DNA from: Cellvibrio japonicus Ueda107
GTDB lineage: Bacteria > Pseudomonadota > Gammaproteobacteria > Pseudomonadales > Cellvibrionaceae
Assembly (NCBI RefSeq): GCF_000019225.1
Contig: NC_010995.1
Coordinates: 4,038,501 to 4,102,500, forward strand
Reading direction: 5' to 3'
Length of the DNA stretch: 64,000 nt
Positions 52,805 to 62,742 of the stretch are shown piece by piece. The notes beneath the pieces were generated by a model that worked only from the letters and a program-made list of their open reading frames with translations, was not told where the DNA came from and made no database searches. Every line of letters starts with the position of its first letter. Positions within the stretch are counted from its first letter, which is position 1. A program made the translations under genes and the position numbers.

Positions 52805-53878
52805 ATGAAGCTCACTACATTATTGGGGTCCACCATTGCACTGGCTGTTAGCCTGCATACCCTTGCAACCCCCCGCGTAGAAATTGTGAGCCTGCCAACA
52901 GAGGGCACAACAGAGGTCGAAGTCTCTGGAAGCGGATTTGGCCTGTTCAATGGCGACATTGTGAGTTGGGATGATTTTGAATCCCATCCGTCCGGAAACC
53001 GCATTGCAGGACTCAAGCCTGTCAGTGGCAACACCTGGTCAACGCTATACAACTATGCCGGTAATGGTATCCACATCGACCAGGACGCATCCAAAAGTGT
53101 AAGCGGAAAGCAATCTGTCAACGTTGACTGGACAGTGGATCCTGAATCAATAAGAGCCTTTGGCTGGGCAGGCAAAGGACCTTATGACCAACTGTATATC
53201 AGTTACTGGCGACTTATGACCGGTAACTTTGTAGCTGCCACCTCCAATCACAAACAATTTTATCTCTATGGCAACAAGGCAGGCTTTCCCCAGGCTATGC
53301 CATTGATACCAGGCGGACAAAAAAACTGGGGATTCTACAACAATGTAAGTACGGGGTTAATAACTGCAGAAAATCCAAATCCCAATAATATCAACAATCT
53401 GGGCTGGAACTGGGACAACACCAGCAACCGGATGCAGCGCTGGGAATTTTTCATCAAGCTCAATGTGCCCTATACCGAAAAAAATGGAATCATACGCGCT
53501 TGGCTCGATGGGAAACAGGGTATTAATAACACCAATTATCAGGTAAGGCATGTTGATGGTGAGTTTATCGATTTTCGCCTGGGACACATGGCGCAGGGCT
53601 TTTTCACTACAGCCAAAGCCTGGTTCGATGATATATATATCGCCACAACACAAGCCCGTGTCGAATTATGCAATGCCGATAACTATGACAGTTGCACCAT
53701 AAAACATATCCAGTATGTCGAGCCGACAAAATGGTCTGATAACACGATAAAGTTTAAGTTACGCAACGCTGAAGCATTTAAAGAGGCGAAGGCATACATC
53801 TATGTGATCGATGCAGATGGACAGGTATCCAATCCAATCCCCCTAGCCAACCCTGCTCCGCCCAAGCCTATCAATTAA
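52805..53878 (+). CDS. Secreted beta-rich protein, possibly polysaccharide-active
   Basis: I do not recognise a named family. A signal peptide ends near residue 22 (SLHTLA). An N-terminal TIG/IPT-like strand pair (VEIVSLPTEG, then VEVSGSGFG) is followed by a region that resembles the jelly-roll of polysaccharide lyases and concanavalin-like domains: LYISYWRLMTGNF, WEFFIKLNVPY, GIIRAWLDGKQG and AWFDDIYIA. A second TIG-like segment closes the protein (IQYVEPTKWSDNTIKFKLR). No clear catalytic His/Tyr pair can be assigned. It may bind, trim or degrade the polymer made by this locus. Transcription may depend on the CRP-like site at 52724. Confidence 0.8.
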   Translation: MKLTTLLGSTIALAVSLHTLATPRVEIVSLPTEGTTEVEVSGSGFGLFNGDIVSWDDFESHPSGNRIAGLKPVSGNTWSTLYNYAGNGIHIDQDASKSVSGKQSVNVDWTVDPESIRAFGWAGKGPYDQLYISYWRLMTGNFVAATSNHKQFYLYGNKAGFPQAMPLIPGGQKNWGFYNNVSTGLITAENPNPNNINNLGWNWDNTSNRMQRWEFFIKLNVPYTEKNGIIRAWLDGKQGINNTNYQVRHVDGEFIDFRLGHMAQGFFTTAKAWFDDIYIATTQARVELCNADNYDSCTIKHIQYVEPTKWSDNTIKFKLRNAEAFKEAKAYIYVIDADGQVSNPIPLANPAPPKPIN

Positions 53879-54052
53879 TTATTGCAGCCTTGTTTTCATC
53901 GAAAAGCCATGCTTACCACAACACGAAAAATGAAACCTTAAAAAAAGCTACTGCTCTCTTGATTCCTTATTCACGGAACAATTTTCGATAATCAACAGAC
54001 TCCATGAGAGCTATATCGCTAAGGGGGCTCAGAGCATTTAGCCTGCGTATTG

Positions 54053-55246
54053 TTAAGCTTTTTTACTCTTCAACATGTCATAGCAAGCAACAATTAAATT
54101 TCGAAAGAAAAATTTAACCTTATCGAAAAGGGGTTCACCATGCCAATAACTAATATCCACATCCTTTCCCCATCCCATAGAACACTTGTTATTAAATTTA
54201 AAATCTTTTACCGAGACAAATTCCGAGTCATATTTTAATACAGAGGCTATATCAATTAATGCGTGCATCGTAAACCATGTAGAAAATGTATTGGCCTGAT
54301 CTACAGGAGTTTTCGTCCTTGGCATACTGTTATGAATAAAAGAGAACCCCTTTCTATCCATAAACCCGCTATTTTTTACATACCTATCACTGACAATATG
54401 ATAAAGACATTTACGCAATGAGGATCTAATTTCCTTTCTTTTGTAGTCGAGAGTTTTATAACAATTAACCAATATATCTATGCCATCAACGTCCTGGCAT
54501 GTTCCACCACCTCTCCACTTTGAATAGCCCCCATCAAAATGCTGCGTATAAAGAACAGAATCCACTAATTTTTTCTGATACGGAATGGAACGATTTTTAT
54601 AAAAAAATAAAATCAACTGATGATAAGCCCCATACATTGCCTTATGAACATCACATCCTCTATCCGTCCCCCACAGAGCAGTATTCGGGTCTATAGTTTT
54701 CTCTAACCAGGAAAACAAAAGCTCCAGAGACTCTACACCTTTTCCTGTATTTTCTATCTCATGTATCAACAATTGACCTGCAAACAATAAATTATTGCCT
54801 TCAACCCAGGCCATACTTAAATCACGATCATCTAACCATTTGATAAAGTGGTTGGTATTTAAAAATTTATCGACATAACTAATCCTACTCCTTGGTTCTC
54901 CTCCCAAAATATTTAAGGCAGGCAATATATGGCATGTCAAATGCAACTGTCTATGCTCAAGATTATGGTGAAACTCAATACCTTCATATAATTCCGGGGC
55001 GTCAAACAAACCTGTGGCAGAATCTTGATGAGCGCAAAGGTAATCAATCCAATTCTGTTTATCATCCACACTAAACCTATTTAAAACACCAGCGTAGTGA
55101 TATGCCATAACAGCAAACGCACTTGAATATAAAGTTGTTTTTTCTGCATCGATATATGGCTTAAATAAAAAAGTTTTATCAATACGGCATGCATCAAAAA
55201 AATTGACGCAGGATTCAAACACTTTTTCAATATCACTATTGTTCAT
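54053..55246 (-). CDS. Unrecognised protein, possibly alpha/alpha-toroid
   Basis: A 397-residue cytoplasmic protein without signal or membrane helices. It looks alpha-helical, with repeats such as SATGLFDAPELYEG and QHFDGGYSKWRGGGTCQ and several WFTMHALID-type hydrophobic helices. The spacing recalls terpene cyclase/prenyltransferase or glycosidase alpha/alpha toroids, but no catalytic DxDD or similar motif is present. A lipid- or sugar-handling role is a guess from its position. The coding sequence is AT-rich, like the two genes upstream. Its start overlaps the end of the GT2 gene by 11 bases. Confidence 0.72.
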   Translation of the reverse strand: MNNSDIEKVFESCVNFFDACRIDKTFLFKPYIDAEKTTLYSSAFAVMAYHYAGVLNRFSVDDKQNWIDYLCAHQDSATGLFDAPELYEGIEFHHNLEHRQLHLTCHILPALNILGGEPRSRISYVDKFLNTNHFIKWLDDRDLSMAWVEGNNLLFAGQLLIHEIENTGKGVESLELLFSWLEKTIDPNTALWGTDRGCDVHKAMYGAYHQLILFFYKNRSIPYQKKLVDSVLYTQHFDGGYSKWRGGGTCQDVDGIDILVNCYKTLDYKRKEIRSSLRKCLYHIVSDRYVKNSGFMDRKGFSFIHNSMPRTKTPVDQANTFSTWFTMHALIDIASVLKYDSEFVSVKDFKFNNKCSMGWGKDVDISYWHGEPLFDKVKFFFRNLIVACYDMLKSKKA

Positions 55247-56156
55247 TTTTACATACCGATTTCATTAACAATGAAAAAACATATATTATTTGTTTTTTAA
55301 ACGATATTTTCATTTTTGATTTTGCATATCCTAACGCATCAACAACAATATCGTATCGTTTACTTTTAAATAATACTTTTGAGAAGCTTTCGCATATTTT
55401 TGCCTCCCTCAAATCAATCCTATTTAAAAATCCGTCATTAATAAGATTATAGTTTTGACCAACCTCTCTTAGCCTGTCCATGCATGATCTAAGTCCGATA
55501 TACCTAGAATAAAAATTTTTATGCGCATTATCATCGTGCAAGCGATAAAAACATAATGTCTCACGCAAGGAGACGAACTTAGCCAGGGGAGATATTCTTA
55601 TCCAAAGATCATAGTCCTGGCAGTTTTTATAATTTGGCGACTCATCAAAGCCACCAACCGTTAAAAATAAATCTCTCTTTAAAATTACACTAGATGTACA
55701 AATATAGTTTCCATCTATTAATTTTTCATAAATATAACCTTGGGGTAATTCATATTTTTCAGGCTGATTTTCTAATATATCTCCATTCTCATCAACCCAT
55801 GTTCTTTCTGTATAAATTAAACCCACCTCATCCTGTACAGATTCAAGCTGCCGCTCAAGCTTATTATCGGCCCAACAATCATCCGCATCTAAAAAAGCAA
55901 GCCATTCCCCATCAGCTTGCCTACACCCAAAATTTCTAGCGCCTGCGCGACCTCTATTTTCAATAGAATAGCATTTTACTCTCATATCATTTTCGGAAAA
56001 TTTCAGCGCTATCTCCCTGGTGTTATCAACTGAACCATCGTCCACAATGATCAGTTCAAAATTTTCCATAGTTTGAGATAAGACAGAGTTGACAGCAAAT
56101 GCCAGAAATTTTTCAGCATTATATGCAGGGATAATAACAGAAACCTTTCTTTTCAT
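55236..56156 (-). CDS. Family 2 glycosyltransferase (AT-rich)
   Basis: A 306-residue soluble GT-A glycosyltransferase. VSVIIPAYNAEKFLAFAVNS and VDDGSVDNTREIA form the nucleotide site; AFLDADDCW is the DxD motif. NCQDYDLWIRIS is the acceptor-side GT2 motif. Codons are strongly A/T-ending compared with the plus-strand transferases of the same locus. It follows the flippase gene by 3 bases. Confidence 0.92.
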   Translation of the reverse strand: MKRKVSVIIPAYNAEKFLAFAVNSVLSQTMENFELIIVDDGSVDNTREIALKFSENDMRVKCYSIENRGRAGARNFGCRQADGEWLAFLDADDCWADNKLERQLESVQDEVGLIYTERTWVDENGDILENQPEKYELPQGYIYEKLIDGNYICTSSVILKRDLFLTVGGFDESPNYKNCQDYDLWIRISPLAKFVSLRETLCFYRLHDDNAHKNFYSRYIGLRSCMDRLREVGQNYNLINDGFLNRIDLREAKICESFSKVLFKSKRYDIVVDALGYAKSKMKISFKKQIIYVFSLLMKSVCKNEQ

Positions 56157-56159
56157 TTT

Positions 56160-57689
56160 TCATCCAACTTTATTTAAAAAACCATTTTTAGTAAATTTTT
56201 TCTTTAACAGTCCAATTTCCTGTCGATTAAAAAGAAAAAAAGAAATCACTAATGAACACACTATAACAACAGGCGCACTTAATATAATAAAAGCCAAATC
56301 CAAGCTATTTCCCTTAATCCATTCGACATAGACAAATGTAAGAAATACTGCATGAACAACAACTACCAAAGAGAAGCGTACCAAAAGCTCAAAGAGCTCT
56401 AATTCAACATACCTTTTTACTAAAAAAGGAAGTGTTATTAAACGGCTCACTATTAATGGAACAGTCATTGCCACTGCCGCTCCATAAATACCGTAAACAG
56501 GAATTATCAATACACACAGCAAAGCAGATATTATTATTTCTATTATTGACAACCAAGATATCACATGATGCTTTTTAAGTGTCATCAGTAAACTGTTAAT
56601 AGGGCTAGTAAAATAAATTGATAATCTACCTACGATAAGAATCAATAAGCACAAGAAGCTCTCATTTGTAGGAACTGCACCTTTCATCCATACCTCAATA
56701 AATGAAGATCCCAATATGCAAAAACCAGAAAAGGCAACCAATCCCAGTGCCACATCCAACTTCAAAAAAAGCATTACTGCATCTTTTAATTTATTGTTTT
56801 CATTTTTTGCATAAAGCTCAGTAAATATTGGCCCCGTTATTCCTGTTGCCTGCATCAAAAACTGGATAGCATACTCCACCAATCTGATGGCTACATAATA
56901 AACAGTAAGCGCAATATTGCCCAGATAAAAGGCCACAAACCAAATATCCATTTTTTCACGAAGCATAGTTGAAAAATCAGTGATAAATACCCATTTTGAA
57001 AAATGAAAAACTTCTTTTATGGTTGAAAGATCAATTAATTTTTGATCAAACTGCATTCCCTTAAACAATCCGAGTGAAAAACGAATAAATAATATAGTGC
57101 TTATTAAACCAGTAACTAATGTGATCAAAGCCATGGAAATAAGGCCATACCCATTAGAAACCAACAAATAAATACATAATGCATCAACAACGCTTTTTAA
57201 CATTCTAATTTTTGCAATATAATCATATCGCATATAAGCACTAATAATTCCAGGAAATGCCTTTGCTGGAAATTCCAGTGCTATTGAAAATCCTACTATA
57301 ACCAATATCGTTTGAGCCAAGGTTAGTTGCTCTGAGTTTTGCATTAGGCTTTCAGCCCCAAAATATGCAGCAACGATCGAAGCAAGAAAAACCAATACTC
57401 CAAGAATTGAATAAATGACCAGCGCTGTATTAATAATGCGGTTGGCGGCATCGGGATTATTTTGATGAATATATTTGGAAACATAGCGGGTGACCGCCTG
57501 ATTAAATCCAAGATCCAATAAATAGTAAGTTCCAACAATGCTGCCAATAACGATCCATAATCCATAGAGCTCCTTCCCTAAAGTCTGGATCAAAAACGGC
57601 ATCATTAATAAGCCAATAACAATACCCACAAGTGTTTGTAACACTCGAAAGCCCGAGCTTTTAAGGACTAGCGAAAACTTTGAACTCAC
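56160..57689 (-). CDS. Wzx-like oligosaccharide flippase (AT-rich)
   Basis: A 509-residue MOP/PST exporter with 14 predicted helices and a MFLI-type N-terminus (LLMMPFLIQTLGKELYGLW), which is the hallmark of polysaccharide flippases. It would move lipid-linked repeat units to the periplasmic face, where the Wzy-like protein can join them. The start is GTG at 57689 and overlaps the GNAT stop (GTGA). GAG lies about 8 bases upstream. Sequence is AT-rich. Confidence 0.92.
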   Translation of the reverse strand: MSSKFSLVLKSSGFRVLQTLVGIVIGLLMMPFLIQTLGKELYGLWIVIGSIVGTYYLLDLGFNQAVTRYVSKYIHQNNPDAANRIINTALVIYSILGVLVFLASIVAAYFGAESLMQNSEQLTLAQTILVIVGFSIALEFPAKAFPGIISAYMRYDYIAKIRMLKSVVDALCIYLLVSNGYGLISMALITLVTGLISTILFIRFSLGLFKGMQFDQKLIDLSTIKEVFHFSKWVFITDFSTMLREKMDIWFVAFYLGNIALTVYYVAIRLVEYAIQFLMQATGITGPIFTELYAKNENNKLKDAVMLFLKLDVALGLVAFSGFCILGSSFIEVWMKGAVPTNESFLCLLILIVGRLSIYFTSPINSLLMTLKKHHVISWLSIIEIIISALLCVLIIPVYGIYGAAVAMTVPLIVSRLITLPFLVKRYVELELFELLVRFSLVVVVHAVFLTFVYVEWIKGNSLDLAFIILSAPVVIVCSLVISFFLFNRQEIGLLKKKFTKNGFLNKVG

Positions 57690-58708
57690 GATGGTGTCTC
57701 ACGAGGATGTAGAATTCTCTGGAGTTGGCGTAGTTTTTTAACCCAGCCGCGCTCAAGCTGGTAACTTTTTAACAGCTGTTGTTGAGTGGCGATACGAGCC
57801 TTGTAATTGATATTTTTTCCAAAGCCAGCCATAAAGTCATAAATCTGACGTTTATATATTGCGTCCTCTATGGCGTATCCCATATGAAGCGCTCCCAATG
57901 CAATTTTAGGATATTTACTTTCATAGTAGCCCGACTGAAGATTGTAGCGGACGCCCTGCCACTCGATGTCTACCAAGACAGAAATAACCTTGCCATTAAG
58001 CGTCAAACTTTCTAACAATAATTGACCTTGCTCATCTTTTAAGCGCTGCCCCAAATTAACCATGAATGCCTGTGTATCTACAGCATAACAAGGGCTTCCC
58101 CAACGCAGACAATGGAACTGGTTTAACAGCACAAAAAACTCATGTGCCCGGTCAAGAGAATACACATGCCGATCAACCTGCCCTAATGCAGAGAGATTTT
58201 TACGGCGATTGAAATAGGAAAGACGTGTATTAGCTCCCAACCCTGAAAGATAGGATTGCCAATCACCAGTATTGACTGAGTACGCCATTTCCCTCTTGGC
58301 AATATGGGCCTCCGCATCAGCTTCCTGAGCCAATGCTAAAACCTGTTGCTCAGGTACACCTGGAGAGATGACATCAGGTATAGGAAATAGATTCCATGGA
58401 AGCGGCGCAAGCAACCGCATTAGAGACTCATAGCTACCGGCAAGGGCCAACAACGCATTGAGATTATTGTATTCCGCACGAGGCGTTGAAATTTTTCCAA
58501 AACCAGTCCCTGCCAAGCACAAACAGGAAGCAGGAATGATTTTTTTAAAAGCAGTGCGTGTGATATAAACACATTCTAATGGATTGGCACTCCCCCCCAA
58601 ATCCATAAGTCTTAATCCCGGATGTTTCCCCCAGGTATCTATCCATGCCTGTACCCAGGCATGGCTTCGAAACACACTGGTGTGCTCCGAGCCTGTCTTA
58701 TCGTGCAT
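57686..58708 (-). CDS. GNAT (BcsL/CelD or FemAB-like) acyltransferase
   Basis: A 340-residue protein of the GNAT-fold group found in exopolysaccharide loci. Recognisable segments are YLSGLGANTRLSYFNRRKNL near residue 152, the helix FVLLNQFHCLRWGSPCYAV, and the closing ALGALHMGYAIEDAIYKRQ followed by YDFMAGFGKNINYKAR, which is the pattern of the CelD/BcsL acetyltransferase family. It probably acetylates or aminoacylates a sugar. The start is either ATG 58708 or GTG 58714. It follows the prsT stop closely. Confidence 0.85.
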   Translation of the reverse strand: MHDKTGSEHTSVFRSHAWVQAWIDTWGKHPGLRLMDLGGSANPLECVYITRTAFKKIIPASCLCLAGTGFGKISTPRAEYNNLNALLALAGSYESLMRLLAPLPWNLFPIPDVISPGVPEQQVLALAQEADAEAHIAKREMAYSVNTGDWQSYLSGLGANTRLSYFNRRKNLSALGQVDRHVYSLDRAHEFFVLLNQFHCLRWGSPCYAVDTQAFMVNLGQRLKDEQGQLLLESLTLNGKVISVLVDIEWQGVRYNLQSGYYESKYPKIALGALHMGYAIEDAIYKRQIYDFMAGFGKNINYKARIATQQQLLKSYQLERGWVKKLRQLQRILHPRETPS

Positions 58709-58720
58709 GATCACATTAAC

Positions 58721-61348
58721 TCATGGAGCAGCTTTAATTTTTGCCTGCTCCAAATGTGCTTTAATTTCAGCATTGTCAGGCTCTATATCAACGGCTTTCT
58801 GCAATACGTCTATCCCTTGATTGACACTGCCGGTCTCAACTAACACCCAACCGTAAGTATCCAATACTGCTGCAGAATTGGGTGCTAACTGTGCCGCTTT
58901 ACTGGCCAATTCTACAGCTCGCTTATCACCTGTCTCATAGTAGAGCCATGCAAGATTATTGAGAACTAACGGAATATTAGGTGATAGTTCAAGTGCTTTT
59001 TCATACCACTGTATTGCTTCCTGTTGATTATTTTTAGCCTGTGCAGCCATGGCTTTCATAACAGCCATTCGTTGACTATTGGGTAGTTTATTAGCCCATT
59101 CATCGAGAAACCTACTCAGCTCCGCTTGCTGATTATGCTGTTGGTAAAATCCTGCAATCGCATTGGCAGTGGTTTCTGTTGGCTTTACCTCCCAGGAAAG
59201 ACGGAATTGTTTAAGCGCCTCATCAGATTTCTTATCTGCAAGGTGTATCACTCCCTGCAAATAATATCGCACTGCCATGTTATCTTCCGTTTTGACAAAC
59301 TGATCCAAGAGTTTTTGTGCTTCCGGTATATTGTTAGCAGCGATTTCCGTCTCGATCAAACCGGCAAGATAACCGGGACTGTCCGGGTAGAGATTAATAG
59401 CCTTTAAAAAATAAGCTCGCGCCTCCGGCAATTGATTAGCAATACGTAGATTTGTTGCCTTGGCCTGGTAAAGATCAGCCAGGCGAGCACCTACCTGACG
59501 CGCCTGGTTACTGTCAGTCATTGCATTTTCTGCGTACACCAAAGCATCATCCAGACGACCGCTTCTAGCCATCAATTCAGCCAACACCAACGATGGCTGC
59601 CAGGCTTTGGATGTTTGCGCTAACTCCTTAAGAAAAAGCTCGGCCTGGGAAAGGCGGTTTAAACTAACGATATGGCGCAGCCACGGTCTGTATGGCGCAG
59701 TAGCCGCCGGATTAGCAGCAATCGTATTTTGCCAGGCGACAACTGCTTTCTGTGGGTTTTTCTGTAACTCATAAAGCTGAGCCAAACCAGAATAGGCAAG
59801 TTGTTTTTCACTATTTTGAGGCATGGATAAAGCACGCTCAAAAGCCTTCTCAGCAGCCACATAGTCTTTTTGCTCAACAGCATACCATCCCTCAAGGAAT
59901 GGCCCCCGGGCATTGTCCGGATAGCGCTGGATAAAGGAATTAATTTCATCCCTGACGCGCTTGATTTCATCATTGTCAAACAACGACTTCAAATACGACT
60001 GTTGGATAACCAAATCCAAAGGTTGTTCCTGATAGGCTTTTTGCAACTGCCCGATAGCTTGTTCTGGTTGTCCCAGGGCCATATAACGTTTTGCCAATGC
60101 AATGCGAATGCGCTGCTGCCGGGGATTAAGAGCTAAACTTTTTTCCAGGGCCATAGCACCTTCGGCACTTTTTTCATCCCTATCCAATAAGGCAAGCCCA
60201 TAAGTCGCCAATATATCGGGGTTATTAGGCTGGCTCTCACTTGCCTTTTTCAACATCTCTACCGCATCTTCCATTTTATTACTGCGGTATTTCACCAATG
60301 CGGCCATTTGCAGCAAGCTCGACGCTGCAGTTTCCGGGTCTATATATTCATCGAATAAGTTGGCAGCACGTTCATCATCCCCCTGCTGGAATTCGATCAT
60401 TCCCAATAGGGTTGCTGTATTTTTATCATTAGGAAATTGCTCTCTCAATTCGGCGAGGATAGCTTCTGCTTCCTCCAATTTATTTTGCTGGTACAACTCC
60501 AAGGCCTGGTTGAATCGTTGTTGTGCGGCATTACTTTCAGGGTTCGCTTCAGCCAATACTTTTTGGTAAGTATACGCTTCGCTAGTACGCCCCTGTTGAA
60601 TCAGGGTATCGATCAACTGCGACAACACTCTGGCCCGCTGTACACTTAACACATCCGTTTTTGGCAGCAATCCTAAAACCTTGGTCAATTGCGACTCGGC
60701 TTGCGGTAATTTTTGCGAATAGAGATATATGCTGCCTAATAACTCAAGCAGTTCAGTGTCTTCCTGGGCTTGGGGCAATACAGCCTCCAGAATAGCCTGG
60801 GCTTCCTCGGGCTTTCCCTGAGCCAAGACATAGGTCGCGCGAATCTTTGCCTGTTGAGTTTCAACTCCTCCAACATTTATCAACTCTTGCAGTGCCGCAT
60901 CATAACCGGCCCTGTCCCCCAAATAGGTATTCGCAATTGCCTTTGCAATTGCCTGGCGCTGTTTATTCTCAGGAGTTGATGCCGGGTAATTGTTGATAGT
61001 ATCGATCACCGAACGATATTTCTTGGTATGCAAATATGCCTCGGCCAGCTCTGTCGAAACCTCTGGGAATTTACTCACCACCTTGGATAACATTTGCTGG
61101 CTGGTGGCATAGGCACCAATTTGCCCATAGATACGGCCTAGCAACAAATACCCGTCTGCACGTTCTGGTTGTAGCCGTACAACGTTTTGTGCTTCCAGAA
61201 CAGCAGCTCGTAATTGCCCCTGGCTGATATAGGTACTGGCCGATTTGATATGACGATCCGCTTGCTCTCGCTGTTCCTGTTTTTTATCACTGCATCCCGT
61301 CAGCGATATAACCAGTGTTATAACCAGTAGATAAACATAGCGTTTCAT
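58721..61348 (-). CDS. prsT: PrsT, XrtA/PEP-CTERM system TPR lipoprotein
   Basis: A lipoprotein of about 875 residues made of TPR repeats, matching PrsT of exosortase loci. The signal sequence ends in the lipobox LTGC (then SDKKQEQREQA). At least 15 helical repeat pairs follow; examples are AAVLEAQNVVRLQPERADGY, EKSLALNPRQQRIRIAL and YEKALELSPNIPLVLNNLAW near the C-terminus. It probably forms a periplasmic scaffold between the polymerisation and outer-membrane export parts. The frame runs to 61405, overlapping the barrel gene; the ATG at 61348 puts the signal sequence at the N-terminus. Confidence 0.93.
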   Translation of the reverse strand: MKRYVYLLVITLVISLTGCSDKKQEQREQADRHIKSASTYISQGQLRAAVLEAQNVVRLQPERADGYLLLGRIYGQIGAYATSQQMLSKVVSKFPEVSTELAEAYLHTKKYRSVIDTINNYPASTPENKQRQAIAKAIANTYLGDRAGYDAALQELINVGGVETQQAKIRATYVLAQGKPEEAQAILEAVLPQAQEDTELLELLGSIYLYSQKLPQAESQLTKVLGLLPKTDVLSVQRARVLSQLIDTLIQQGRTSEAYTYQKVLAEANPESNAAQQRFNQALELYQQNKLEEAEAILAELREQFPNDKNTATLLGMIEFQQGDDERAANLFDEYIDPETAASSLLQMAALVKYRSNKMEDAVEMLKKASESQPNNPDILATYGLALLDRDEKSAEGAMALEKSLALNPRQQRIRIALAKRYMALGQPEQAIGQLQKAYQEQPLDLVIQQSYLKSLFDNDEIKRVRDEINSFIQRYPDNARGPFLEGWYAVEQKDYVAAEKAFERALSMPQNSEKQLAYSGLAQLYELQKNPQKAVVAWQNTIAANPAATAPYRPWLRHIVSLNRLSQAELFLKELAQTSKAWQPSLVLAELMARSGRLDDALVYAENAMTDSNQARQVGARLADLYQAKATNLRIANQLPEARAYFLKAINLYPDSPGYLAGLIETEIAANNIPEAQKLLDQFVKTEDNMAVRYYLQGVIHLADKKSDEALKQFRLSWEVKPTETTANAIAGFYQQHNQQAELSRFLDEWANKLPNSQRMAVMKAMAAQAKNNQQEAIQWYEKALELSPNIPLVLNNLAWLYYETGDKRAVELASKAAQLAPNSAAVLDTYGWVLVETGSVNQGIDVLQKAVDIEPDNAEIKAHLEQAKIKAAP

Positions 61349-61391
61349 AAGAAGACTCACTTTCCTGATGTGTAATAGGCAATAGATATTG

Positions 61392-62687
61392 CTATTTGAA
61401 TACATAGGTTAAATTCATACCAACAAAGTTTTCGGTATAGTTAGCATCGCCGATTTTTTGCTGACGCTTTTCTCGCGAGGCAAGAATTCCCAGCCGCAAT
61501 GGATTGGCAAACTCATAGGTATACCCTATACGAACTCGAGCCAAATCATAGTCTTTACCCATTAAGCCTGCTTTAAATTCCCTTTGACTATAGTCATAGC
61601 TCAAGTTGAAACGTGAAACTCTGGAAAAATGGTAGCCAAAACCAATCCCGGCTACGCGTTGATCAGCCTGCTCGGTTTGCGCCAGGTAGTCATCTTCAGT
61701 TACAGCAAGATTTACATGCAGGGCACATCGCTCACACAATAGCGAAGAATCCCAGCGCATTTCCATATAGGAACGTTCCATCTGCTGTACAGTATCCGAA
61801 CCATCGCTACCAGGAAATCCATCAATACCTGCATAGTTACCATCGCCCAGAGACGAATCGGTAATTTGTCGGCTAGCTAACACAGACCACTTATGTAAAC
61901 CTGATTGATATTCGGCACTAAGCATATACACACCACCGCTATCATCTTCCTGCGAATCATTTTCGGTTTTGTTGTATCCGAGCTGAACCCGATAAATAAA
62001 TTGACGCAATTGCGCCGCATAACTAAGGGTGGCATTTAGATAACGATAATCTGCGGATGATAAATGGTTGAATGAAACATCGGTGTGTTGTACTGAGAAT
62101 TGCAGGTTATCTGTTGCAGACAGCAAATGTACCAACGCCAAGGTTGCACCTTCACGCTCGGAATCACGCATAGGACTTCGGGCGTAATCTATCTTCGTGA
62201 AGTCACCAGAGAGAATGAGTGTGTCAACACTTGTTACACGCAGGCGCGCACTAGGTATTACCGTAAAAATATCGCGTTCATCAAGATTATTTGTGATATC
62301 TATCTGGTCAGGTGTTTGCAGCAGGGTTCTCCGCGAATGCTTCAAGAGTAAATCTACCGGACTATCCGGGGTACCCCACAATAAAGAAGATGCACCATCG
62401 AGATAAGCATCATTCTCTTGAGAGTCTTTTGCATAACGCTGCTCGACGGCTTGATAATTGACTAATGTTTGTACCTGGCTGTTACTGTAGTTAACACCCA
62501 CATTGAGACGATATTCATCCTGGCGTTCATCGATTGCATTATCCTGGCTTTTTGTCGCATTATCAGACATACCACTGCGTGCAGAAAGCGATATCTTATA
62601 ATCATTCGACTGACCGGTAGCCGCTAAAACCTGGGATGCACAAAAACATAAAGGTAAGAGGCTACTAGCGTATTTTTGATAATTCAT
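61392..62687 (-). CDS. XrtA-associated outer membrane beta-barrel protein
   Basis: A 431-residue protein with a signal peptide (ending CASQVLA) and alternating beta-strand sequence. It resembles the PEP-CTERM system-associated outer-membrane family. Strand signatures include EYRLNVGVNYSNSQVQTLV, RLRVTSVDTLILSGDFTKI and LRLGILASREKR; the C-terminus ends in NLTYVFK. It likely spans the outer membrane as part of the polysaccharide export route. GGGGGAGG lies just before the ATG. It is between the kinase-like gene and prsT. Confidence 0.88.
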   Translation of the reverse strand: MNYQKYASSLLPLCFCASQVLAATGQSNDYKISLSARSGMSDNATKSQDNAIDERQDEYRLNVGVNYSNSQVQTLVNYQAVEQRYAKDSQENDAYLDGASSLLWGTPDSPVDLLLKHSRRTLLQTPDQIDITNNLDERDIFTVIPSARLRVTSVDTLILSGDFTKIDYARSPMRDSEREGATLALVHLLSATDNLQFSVQHTDVSFNHLSSADYRYLNATLSYAAQLRQFIYRVQLGYNKTENDSQEDDSGGVYMLSAEYQSGLHKWSVLASRQITDSSLGDGNYAGIDGFPGSDGSDTVQQMERSYMEMRWDSSLLCERCALHVNLAVTEDDYLAQTEQADQRVAGIGFGYHFSRVSRFNLSYDYSQREFKAGLMGKDYDLARVRIGYTYEFANPLRLGILASREKRQQKIGDANYTENFVGMNLTYVFK

Positions 62688-62742
62688 TGAGTCCTCCCCC
62701 TTGAGCTGTCTATATTCCAGATCGGGTTGCGAAATAATTTAC

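Noticed and set aside
62704..62719. Possible -24/-12 promoter upstream of the outer-membrane barrel gene
   Set aside because: GG and GC are 10 bases apart, but the rest of TGGAATATAGACAGCT fits the RpoN consensus poorly and the site lies within a likely operon.
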